A DNA stretch of 11,399 nt. Origin: Spirochaetota bacterium. GTDB taxonomy: Bacteria > Spirochaetota > Spirochaetia > Treponematales > Treponemataceae. Within the stretch, counting starts at the first letter, position 1. The number at the start of each line of letters is the position of its first letter. Below are positions 5,467 to 11,399 of this stretch, piece after piece. Under the pieces are notes generated by a model that worked only from the letters and a program-made list of their open reading frames with translations, was not told the DNA's origin and ran no database searches. The DNA lies in NCBI GenBank assembly GCA_029571425.1, contig JAKPSR010000429.1, positions 1-11,399 of the forward strand. Direction: 5' to 3'. The translations under genes were made by a program, and so were the position numbers.

Positions 5467-7596
5467 TTACTTGCTCAGGTACTTGAAGACGAGGACGGTG
5501 ATGTCGTCCTCGAGCTCCCGCGAGACGAAGCCGGATAGGCTTTCGCACACGAACCGCGCGATGCGCCCGGCGGGGTACGTTCGGTTATCCATCAGGAGCC
5601 GCTGGACCCGGTCCTTCCCGAATCGCTCGCCGCGGAGGTTCGTCGAGTCCACGAGGCCGTCGGTCGTCAAAAGCAGGATATCCTGCGGGTTCAGCGCGAT
5701 CTTCTTGACCTTAAGGTACCGACTCACGTCCCGGACGAACCCGAGCACGCGTCCCTCGCCCTGTATCTCGATCGCGTTGTTGTAGGCCGCGGTGTAGAGC
5801 AGCATGACGGGGATGCCGCAGTTGAAGTAATAGAGCGTGTTCGCGGTGAAGTCGATGAGGCCGAAGACGCCGGCGAAGAAGGTGCCCTTCGGCAGGTTGT
5901 TCTTGATGAAGCCGTTCACCTTCACGACGAGCTGCTTGAAGTCGCCCGTCTCCGTGAGGAAGGTCCGGATGACGGACTTGAGGATGACCATCGACATGCT
6001 GGCGTTGAGTCCCTTGCCTGAGACGTCGCCCATGACGAAGAGGTACTTGTCGTCGGCGAGCTTGATGAAGTCGATGAAGTCGCCGCCGAGCTTGCGCGCC
6101 GATTGGGTGATGAAGTCGACGTCGACCTTGGGATGCGCGATTCGGTCGATGCTCTCCTGGATCGACGTGATGATCTGCCCCGAGAACTCTATCTCGCGGT
6201 CGACGGTCAGGACGACCGACTCGTTCGCGATGTTCTTGAGGTAGTACATGACGAGGAAGAAGTTCGAGTAGAGCTTCGAGAGGACGGCGAAGTCGTACTC
6301 GGTATAGTCGGCGCCGCGCTTCTTCGGGCCGAGCATGATGAGCCCGACGACCCGGCGCCCCTCTCGGATCAGGATGAACGCGTCCGCCTGCCCCGCGTCG
6401 AAGACCTTCATGAGGTCCGCCTTCTCGTCGGCGTATATGTGGTTCGTGATGACCTGGGTCTTCATCACGACCGAGTCGTTTCGGTTAAGGAGGAACTCGA
6501 TGCCCGGGTCGTCGATGGCGATGGACGCCTTGGAGCCGGTCGTCGAGTGCACGGTCGCGAGCGTTCCCTTGTCGTCCGAGACCAGGATCTGGACGGACGC
6601 GCACTCGACGTACTGGTCGAGGAGGGCGACGGTCTTCTCGACGACCTCGTTCCCGCCGGCGGTGTAGTCGATGGAGTCGAGGCCGGACTCGAGGTCGGCG
6701 GCGTAGTCGGAGCCCACGCGGACGTACCTGCGGAGCCTCGACGACGCGCGCGAGCGCACGGCGAGGAGGGCCACCGCCACGGCGACCAGGCAGACGATCA
6801 CGAGGAGCGGCGCGCTGACGATCTCCATCAGCGCGGCAGTCACGAGGGCGGCGAGGAGGCTGAAGATCAGGGTGAGCACGGCGAAGTTGATGACGGACGC
6901 GATGATGAGCGAGCGGTCGTAGATGGTCGTCATCGAGACGGACTGGTACACGAGGACCAGCATCAGGGCGGCGCCGAACGGGACGAGGGGCAGCGCCCAG
7001 AAGAACGTGTGGGAGAAGCGCCAAAGGAGGTAGGTGACCCCGATGCCGACCGCGAGGGAAAGGGCCACGAAGAGCAGCCGCTGCCGGTAGATCCTGCTGC
7101 GCAGGCGGGCGGCGCGGACGATCAGCGACAGGATGGTGAACGCGGGGATGCCCACCGCGAAAACGCCGACGAACGCCGAGAGGCCATCGATCCCGCCCGG
7201 CAGCGCGCGGGACGAGAACGCGAAGCCGGCCTCGCGGGTCCAGGACACGGGACCGACGCCGGCGAACGAGGCATAGAGGCCGGCGAGGAAGAGGACCATG
7301 CCCACCGTCGAGGCGAGCTTGCTCTTGACGTTGTACGGGATCATCAGCGCGTATCGCGCGAGGAAGAGCGAAAGGAGCGAGCCGCAGGCAAGGGCCGCGC
7401 GGAAGGAGATCAGCGCGATCCACGGGTTGTCCGTGTACAGGAGGTGCGCTGTGAGCGCGACGAAAAGGGTCGCGAATGCCGAGACCATCGTCAGGCCTAT
7501 GAACGTCCCGCCGTCCTTCTCCCCACGCGCGTCCAGGTAGTACGAGAACAGGAAGAGGAAGACGGACAGAATGTAACTGAATACGAGCAGGTTCAT
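5467..7596 (-). CDS. Membrane sensor phosphatase: multi-TM region, GAF-like domain, SpoIIE/PP2C
   Basis: A 709-residue RsbU-like phosphatase. Residues 2-22, 31-53, 59-82, 96-113, 136-160, 172-192 and 197-217 look like a 7TM sensor as found at the N-terminus of some histidine kinases. Two further hydrophobic stretches follow (230-256 and 260-281). About 295-455 resembles a GAF-like ligand or signal domain. The catalytic SpoIIE domain spans about 470-709 with its metal-binding aspartates: GGDFID (D506), GDVSGKG (D524), TTDG (D646) and EDD (D697/D698). The linker before it contains QIITSIQESIDRI (474-486), as is common in this family. Expected role: dephosphorylate the phospho-STAS protein encoded 10 nt downstream in response to a membrane or cytosolic signal. 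The ATG at 7596 is preceded by AGGGGAG 5 nt upstream, overlapping the stop of the previous gene. The signal sensed is unknown. Confidence 0.92.
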   Translation of the reverse strand: MNLLVFSYILSVFLFLFSYYLDARGEKDGGTFIGLTMVSAFATLFVALTAHLLYTDNPWIALISFRAALACGSLLSLFLARYALMIPYNVKSKLASTVGMVLFLAGLYASFAGVGPVSWTREAGFAFSSRALPGGIDGLSAFVGVFAVGIPAFTILSLIVRAARLRSRIYRQRLLFVALSLAVGIGVTYLLWRFSHTFFWALPLVPFGAALMLVLVYQSVSMTTIYDRSLIIASVINFAVLTLIFSLLAALVTAALMEIVSAPLLVIVCLVAVAVALLAVRSRASSRLRRYVRVGSDYAADLESGLDSIDYTAGGNEVVEKTVALLDQYVECASVQILVSDDKGTLATVHSTTGSKASIAIDDPGIEFLLNRNDSVVMKTQVITNHIYADEKADLMKVFDAGQADAFILIREGRRVVGLIMLGPKKRGADYTEYDFAVLSKLYSNFFLVMYYLKNIANESVVLTVDREIEFSGQIITSIQESIDRIAHPKVDVDFITQSARKLGGDFIDFIKLADDKYLFVMGDVSGKGLNASMSMVILKSVIRTFLTETGDFKQLVVKVNGFIKNNLPKGTFFAGVFGLIDFTANTLYYFNCGIPVMLLYTAAYNNAIEIQGEGRVLGFVRDVSRYLKVKKIALNPQDILLLTTDGLVDSTNLRGERFGKDRVQRLLMDNRTYPAGRIARFVCESLSGFVSRELEDDITVLVFKYLSK

Positions 7597-7598
7597 GC

Positions 7599-8981
7599 TT
7601 ACTCCCCTATCTTGGCGACGAGCATGGTCACGTCGTCGCGGAGTTTCTTGTCGCCGTTGTACGAAAGCACAAGGTCGGCTATGTCGTCGATGAAGTGCTG
7701 GGCGCCCTTGTGCGCGCTGTTCCTGATCGTGTCCAGGTAGAGCTCGGTGTCGCCGAGCTCGACGCCGGAATCGTCCATCACCTCGGACACGCCGTCGGAG
7801 GCCATCAGCACCACGTCGCCGCGGTACAGCGGGGCTTCCTCCTGCGCGATCTCGTCGAGATCGATGATCCCGACGAGGCTGCAGGTCGACTGAAGCGGCT
7901 TGATCTTATAGCCGCCCGGTCCCCGGGTGATTATCAGCGGGTCCGCCATCGACGCGTTGACGTATCGGATGCGCATCGCCTTCGTGTCGACGATGCCGAT
8001 GAAGAGGACGGTATACTTGTCCTGGAGGTGCATCGACTTGATGGCGGTGTCGATCGCCCGGATCATCCCGGGCAGGTCTTCCTTGTTCTCGATGATCTTA
8101 ACGGTGTTGACGACGACGCCCATGACCAGGGCCGCCGCGAGACCCTTGCCCGAGACGTCGCCGAGGAGGAAGCAGGTGCGGTGCTCGTCGAGCGGGATGA
8201 CGTCGTAATAGTCGCCGGAGACGTTGACGAGGGGGCGAAAGTACGCGGCGATATCGAGCCTCGGGACGGTCGGCATGCGCGCGGGGAGGAAGGACATCTG
8301 GGTCTGCGCGACCATGTCCCATTCCTTCGCGAGTTCCGCGATTGCCGTGAGCTTGGTGATCGTCTTCGTGCGTTTCTGGAAGCTCGCGAACTCGTGCAGC
8401 ATCGTCGAGAAGACCTCCTCCTCGAAGACCAGCATGTATCGGCACATCACGTAGAGGTGCAGCTTCCCGTTTACGAGGAAGAAGCCGCGCGCGTCCTTGA
8501 AGCCGGAGACGAGCCCGAGGTTTTCGTCGATCAGGTAGAAGCCGTCGCTCCAGGTCTGGGGGAAATTCCGGCAGAGGACCTCGAGGGTCTCGGGATCGGT
8601 CGCGATGCGCGTCGAGCTGTTGTAGATGACGTACTCGTTCTCGGCGTTCACGTAGAGGACGGAACAGTCCGCCTCCCGCTCGAGCACGGACTGCGCCGCG
8701 TCGATGAAGTCCTCGACGGTGTACGAGAAGCGGAGCCGGTCGACGAAGCGCATCATGAGCCGGGAATGGCTCACCTGGAAGACGCGGTTTTCGAGGCGCG
8801 CCCATACCTCGCGCGTGATGAGGGAGGACGCGAGGACGGCGAGGGCGAAGGTGACGGCCGCCGAGACGAATCGCCCCGGAAGGGTAAACTCCGGCATGAT
8901 GATGAACATGAACAAGGAGAAGACGATACCGACGAAACCGTCGATGGCGAGCTTCGCGAGCCGCTTTTGGGACTGAATCAT
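7599..8981 (-). CDS. SpoIIE/PP2C phosphatase with two N-terminal TM segments (RsbU-like)
   Basis: A 460-residue phosphatase and first gene of the operon. Two hydrophobic segments (about 11-30 and 38-56) form a membrane hairpin. Residues 86-205 look like a GAF- or PAS-like sensor, though no diagnostic motif is visible. A helical linker leads to the classic pre-catalytic AQTQMSFLP (225-233). The SpoIIE domain follows with its metal ligands: GDYYD (256-260; D257), GDVSGKG (274-280; D275), ASDG (394-397; D396) and RDD (448-450). The active site therefore appears complete. The ATG at 8981 has AAGAGGTG (8996-8989) 7 nt upstream. The next phosphatase gene starts 2 nt after its stop, so both should be made together. 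Different N-termini suggest that two stimuli feed the same STAS protein. Confidence 0.92.
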   Translation of the reverse strand: MIQSQKRLAKLAIDGFVGIVFSLFMFIIMPEFTLPGRFVSAAVTFALAVLASSLITREVWARLENRVFQVSHSRLMMRFVDRLRFSYTVEDFIDAAQSVLEREADCSVLYVNAENEYVIYNSSTRIATDPETLEVLCRNFPQTWSDGFYLIDENLGLVSGFKDARGFFLVNGKLHLYVMCRYMLVFEEEVFSTMLHEFASFQKRTKTITKLTAIAELAKEWDMVAQTQMSFLPARMPTVPRLDIAAYFRPLVNVSGDYYDVIPLDEHRTCFLLGDVSGKGLAAALVMGVVVNTVKIIENKEDLPGMIRAIDTAIKSMHLQDKYTVLFIGIVDTKAMRIRYVNASMADPLIITRGPGGYKIKPLQSTCSLVGIIDLDEIAQEEAPLYRGDVVLMASDGVSEVMDDSGVELGDTELYLDTIRNSAHKGAQHFIDDIADLVLSYNGDKKLRDDVTMLVAKIGE

Positions 8982-9011
8982 CCTAACGCACCTCTTGCAC
9001 GAGAGAAATGC

Positions 9012-9034
9012 CGCGCCCGCGGGGAGCGGGCACG
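9012..9034 (-). promoter_or_regulatory. GC-rich hairpin in the leader of the phosphatase operon
   Basis: In the transcribed strand CGTGCCCGC (9034-9026), a 5-nt loop and GCGGGCGCG (9020-9012) form a 9-bp stem with one G-U pair. It ends about 15 nt before the Shine-Dalgarno of the first phosphatase gene. It is followed by GGCATTTCTCTC, a weak pyrimidine tract, so it might act as a partial attenuator or as an mRNA-stabilising element. The pairing is seen in the sequence; the function is inferred. Confidence 0.4.
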
Positions 9035-9063
9035 CCCCCTGCCGCGGAATGCGGGTTCATACT

Positions 9064-9072
9064 ATAGTAGCA
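9064..9072 (-). promoter_or_regulatory. Extended -10 promoter of the partner-switch operon
   Basis: On the minus strand TGCTACTAT (9072-9064) matches the extended -10 form TGnTAnnnT. No convincing -35 box lies 16-18 bp upstream. Predicted start is near 9057, giving a leader of about 75 nt. The -10 lies in a 10-bp palindrome, TACTATAGTA (9060-9069). The short AT-rich stretch stands out from the GC-rich surroundings and lies just after the dnaJ terminator. Confidence 0.5.
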
Positions 9073-9092
9073 TAAAAATGGGTCTTTGAGCG

Positions 9093-9119
9093 AAAAAAAC
9101 GTCCTACTCGTGTAGGTCG
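9093..9119 (-). terminator. Intrinsic terminator of dnaJ, overlapping its stop codon
   Basis: On the minus strand CCTAC, loop ACGA and GTAGG form a 5-bp stem (9116-9103), extended past an A-A mismatch by CG/CG (9119-9100). Seven consecutive T residues (9099-9093) follow at once. The dnaJ stop TAG (9106-9104) lies inside the 3' arm. The short stem is the weak point; the T-run is strong for a genome this GC-rich. Confidence 0.6.
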
Positions 9120-10234
9120 GCGAGGGCGATCGGGGTTGGGTGCGCGTTTTCCCCCTCGAGCTTGGCGACCTCCTCAAGGAGGCTGCGGGCCTTGGAGGAA
9201 AGACGGGTCGGCACCTGCACGACGATCTTGATGTAGAGATCGCCTTTCTTACCGCCCGCGACGGGCACGCCTTCCTCGCGAACGCGCAGTAGCTTGCCGT
9301 TTTGGGTCCCGGCCGGGATCTTGAGCTTGATTTGCCTCTCGTCGAGGGTAGAGACGGTGATTTCGGCTCCCAGGGTAGCCTGGGTGATCGATATCGGCAC
9401 GGCGCAATAGAGATCGGCCCCGGAGCGCTCATAGTAGGCGTGGGGCTTCACGCGGATGAAGACGTACAGGTCGCCGTAGCCGCCGCCGTTCGTGCCGGCG
9501 TCGCCTTGGCGCGGTATGGCGATGCGCTTCCCGTCCTCGACCCCGGCGGGGATGGTGACCAATATCTTTTGGCGTTTCTTTTGCACTCCGCTTCCGCCGC
9601 ACTCGCGGCAGGGGTTTTCGATGATCGTGCCCTCGCCGTGACAGGTCGGGCAAGGCGAGGCTATCGAGAAGAAGCCGGAGCTGTGCCGGACTTGCCCCGA
9701 GCCCTGGCAGGTCGCGCAGGTGCGGCGGCCGGAGCCGCCCGAGGCGCCGGTTCCCTTACAGGCGGCGCACTGCTCGTTCCGCGAGTACTGTATCTCGGCC
9801 TTGGTCCCGTAGACCGCGTCCTGGAAATTAATCTGAAGATCGTAGCGGAGGCTCGAGCCCTGCGCGGCGCCGCCGCGGCCACCGGAGCGACGGCGCGATC
9901 CGCCGCCCCCGAAAAGGTTTTCGAATATACCGCCGAAATCCCCGAAGATGTCCTCGAAGCCCTGGAAGGCGCTCGGGTCGAATCCCCCCGGGCCGCCCGC
10001 GCCCATACCCTCGAGCCCGGCGAAGCCGTACTGGTCGTAGGCCTGCCGCTTTTGGTCGTCCGATAGGACCTCGTAGGCCTCGGTGGCTTCCTTGAAGCGT
10101 TCCTCGGCCTCTTTGTTCCCCGGGTTCTTGTCGGGATGATACTGGATGGCGAGCTTTCGGTAGCCCTTCTTTATGTCGTCCTTGGACGCGCCTTTGGGGA
10201 CGCCCAATACCTCGTAATAGTCACGTTTTGTCAC
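9104..10234 (-). CDS. dnaJ: Chaperone protein DnaJ
   Basis: A 376-residue type I J-protein, full length. It delivers unfolded clients to DnaK and stimulates its ATPase. The J domain (1-70) has the HPD triad at 33-35. A Gly/Phe-rich linker spans about 71-128. The zinc domain holds four CxxCxGxG repeats, beginning at C156, C173, C195 and C209. The C-terminal substrate-binding domains run about 220-345. The start is GTG at 10234 (VTKRDYYEVLG), since the J domain begins right there. GGAG at 10244-10241, 6 nt upstream, is the Shine-Dalgarno. It follows dnaK after 81 nt and is followed by a terminator. The tail ends in ALADLHE. Confidence 0.97.
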   Translation of the reverse strand: MTKRDYYEVLGVPKGASKDDIKKGYRKLAIQYHPDKNPGNKEAEERFKEATEAYEVLSDDQKRQAYDQYGFAGLEGMGAGGPGGFDPSAFQGFEDIFGDFGGIFENLFGGGGSRRRSGGRGGAAQGSSLRYDLQINFQDAVYGTKAEIQYSRNEQCAACKGTGASGGSGRRTCATCQGSGQVRHSSGFFSIASPCPTCHGEGTIIENPCRECGGSGVQKKRQKILVTIPAGVEDGKRIAIPRQGDAGTNGGGYGDLYVFIRVKPHAYYERSGADLYCAVPISITQATLGAEITVSTLDERQIKLKIPAGTQNGKLLRVREEGVPVAGGKKGDLYIKIVVQVPTRLSSKARSLLEEVAKLEGENAHPTPIALADLHE

Positions 10235-10240
10235 GGGAGA

Positions 10241-10244
10241 CTCC
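10241..10244 (-). promoter_or_regulatory. Shine-Dalgarno of dnaJ, supporting the GTG start
   Basis: GGAG on the minus strand, 6 nt before the GTG at 10234. It is part of GGAGTCTCC, whose arms are mutually complementary but too close to fold on themselves. Confidence 0.45.
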
Positions 10245-10268
10245 AGAATCGGGGCTGTCGGCGCTGGG

Positions 10269-10300
10269 CGAGCGGGCCGAGGATATCCTTGGCCCGCCCG
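10269..10300 (-). promoter_or_regulatory. Strong hairpin in the dnaK-dnaJ intergenic region
   Basis: In the transcribed strand CGGGCGGGCC (10300-10291) pairs with GGCCCGCTCG (10278-10269), 10 bp with one G-U. After an A-C mismatch, AGG-ATAT-CCT closes the top. No T-run follows, so it is not a classic terminator. It may be a processing or 3'-end stabilising element that sets the DnaK:DnaJ ratio, or a leaky pause. The rest of this 81-bp gap holds only the dnaJ Shine-Dalgarno. Confidence 0.5.
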
Positions 10301-10315
10301 ACTCCGGATGCGCGG

Positions 10316-11399
10316 TTATTTATTATCGTCGTTTACCACTTCGTAGTCAACGTCGTCGGCTGAGCCCTTCGACGGGCCAGAGCCCGCGGCGCCGGCGCCG
10401 GCGTAGCCGTCGGAGGGGCCGGAACCGCCGGCCTCGCCCTGCGCTTGCCCGGCTTGGTTCTTGTACATCTCCTCCGCGATCTTATAGCTCGCCTGCTTAA
10501 GCTCCTCGGTCTTCGCCTTGATCGACTCGACGTTTCCGCCCTCGAGCTCGCGCTTCAGGGCCGCGACCGCGTCCTCGATCTTCTGCTTGTCCGCGGCGCC
10601 GACCTTGTCGCCAAGGTCCTTAAGGGACTTCTCGGTGGAGTAGATCATCGAGTCGGCCTCGTTCCGCGCCTCGACCTTCTCGCGCTCCGCCTTGTCGGCG
10701 GCGGCGTTGGCCTCGGCTTCCTTGACCATCCGGTCGATCTCGCTCTCCGAAAGCCCCGACGAGCTCTCGATGCGGATCTTCTGCTCCTTGCCGGTGCCGA
10801 GGTCCTTCGCGGCGACGTGGACGATGCCGTTCGCGTCGATGTCGAAGGTTACCTCGATCTGCGGAACCCCGCGCGGCGCGGGAGGTATGCCGACGAGGTC
10901 GAACTTCCCGAGTGTGCGGTTCTGCGTCGCCATCTCGCGCTCGCCCTGAAGGACGTGGATCGACACGGCGGTTTGCCCGTCGGCCGCGGTCGAGAAGACC
11001 TGGCTCTTGCGGGTCGGGATCGTGGTATTCCGGTTGATCAGCCGGGTAAAGACGCCGCCCATCGTCTCGATGCCGAGCGAGAGGGGGGTAACGTCGAGGA
11101 GCAGGACGTCTTTGACGTCTCCGCCGAGGATGCCGCCCTGGATCGCGGCGCCGACGGCGACGGCTTCGTCGGGGTTAACGCCCTTCGAGCCCTCCTTACC
11201 GAACAGCTCCTTGACGATCTGGAGAACCTTGGGCATGCGGGTCGAACCGCCGACGAGGAGGATCTCGTCGATCTGGTCGACGGTAACGCCGGCGTCCTTG
11301 ATCGCCTTGCGGCAGGGTTCTTTCGTTCGCTCGAAGAGGTCATCGGTCATCTGCTCGAACTTCGCGCGGGAGAGGCTCTTCTGAAGATGCTTCGGGCCC
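10316..11399 (-). CDS. dnaK: Chaperone protein DnaK (Hsp70), N-terminal part beyond window
   Basis: The frame is open from the right edge to a TAA at 10318-10316, giving the C-terminal 360 residues of a protein that is usually about 610-650 aa. It begins in the nucleotide-binding domain at GPKHLQKSLSRAKFEQ, equivalent to about residue 295-300 of E. coli DnaK. It contains LVGGSTRMP (fragment 48-56) and the interdomain linker VLLLDVTP (98-105). The beta-sandwich substrate domain follows with TIPTRKSQVFSTA and LQGERE, then the helical lid, a Gly/Ser/Ala-rich disordered tail, and the conserved end DVDYEVVNDDNK. The internal ATG at 11350 is not the start, because homology continues upstream of it. 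Its heat-shock control elements lie outside the window. Confidence 0.97.
   Translation of the reverse strand, partial: GPKHLQKSLSRAKFEQMTDDLFERTKEPCRKAIKDAGVTVDQIDEILLVGGSTRMPKVLQIVKELFGKEGSKGVNPDEAVAVGAAIQGGILGGDVKDVLLLDVTPLSLGIETMGGVFTRLINRNTTIPTRKSQVFSTAADGQTAVSIHVLQGEREMATQNRTLGKFDLVGIPPAPRGVPQIEVTFDIDANGIVHVAAKDLGTGKEQKIRIESSSGLSESEIDRMVKEAEANAAADKAEREKVEARNEADSMIYSTEKSLKDLGDKVGAADKQKIEDAVAALKRELEGGNVESIKAKTEELKQASYKIAEEMYKNQAGQAQGEAGGSGPSDGYAGAGAAGSGPSKGSADDVDYEVVNDDNK

Noticed and set aside
8983..9060. A 25-codon open frame in the leader of the phosphatase operon, ending one base before the next ATG
   Set aside because: Its ATG lies at or before the predicted transcription start and has no ribosome site. 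The peptide is low complexity and overlaps the leader hairpin.
6103..9089. Large plus-strand open frames (545 and 464 residues) opposite the two phosphatase genes
   Set aside because: Their composition is dominated by Arg, Asp, Glu, Gly and His. They are the codon-position mirror of real GC-rich genes on the minus strand and have no recognisable domain.
9302..10066. Plus-strand 254-residue open frame opposite dnaJ
   Set aside because: It is antisense to a full-length, fully conserved dnaJ.

Overview
The window is a gene-dense, GC-rich stretch of a bacterial chromosome. It holds ten protein genes, two of them cut by the window edges. I see no RNA genes, insertion sequences, CRISPR arrays or phage genes, and no gene-free stretch reaches 300 bases. 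The largest gaps are about 122, 81 and 81 bp, and each carries regulatory signals described below. The mix of genes (dnaK-dnaJ, then SpoIIE-type phosphatases, a STAS protein and an RsbW-like ATPase, plus a lipoprotein with a relaxed lipobox) fits a high-GC spirochaete. From memory, and unchecked, Treponema has RsbU/SpoIIAA-like genes close to dnaK. The taxonomic call is an inference.

Left part (1-3291). A partial adenine deaminase gene runs leftward off the window. It is transcribed divergently from a rightward pair: a PLP-dependent low-specificity threonine aldolase (ltaE) and a cation diffusion facilitator (CDF) metal transporter. The 81-bp divergent spacer holds two well-formed sigma70-type promoters, each with 17-bp spacing. 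They are so close to the ATGs that both transcripts would be leaderless or nearly so.

Middle part (3269-9103), all on the minus strand. A six-gene operon reads, in transcription order: a two-TM SpoIIE/PP2C phosphatase; a multi-TM, GAF and SpoIIE/PP2C phosphatase; a STAS anti-sigma-factor antagonist; an RsbW/SpoIIAB-like HATPase with a degenerate nucleotide-binding motif; a HAD-IB phosphatase; and a VanY-type D,D-carboxypeptidase lipoprotein. Gaps are 2, 10, 4 and 4 nt, and the last junction is a 4-nt stop/start overlap. This looks like a partner-switching signalling module: membrane phosphatases dephosphorylate the STAS protein, which would then bind the ATPase. It is translationally linked to a HAD phosphatase and a peptidoglycan-trimming enzyme. 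No sigma factor is present, so the output is unknown. The operon has its own candidate extended -10 promoter and a structured GC-rich leader. The last gene overlaps the CDF gene tail-to-tail by 23 bp.

Right part (9093-11399), minus strand. dnaK (3' portion) and dnaJ are separated by 81 bp containing a strong hairpin. A short hairpin plus a seven-T run overlaps the dnaJ stop codon and probably ends the chaperone transcript just before the partner-switch promoter.
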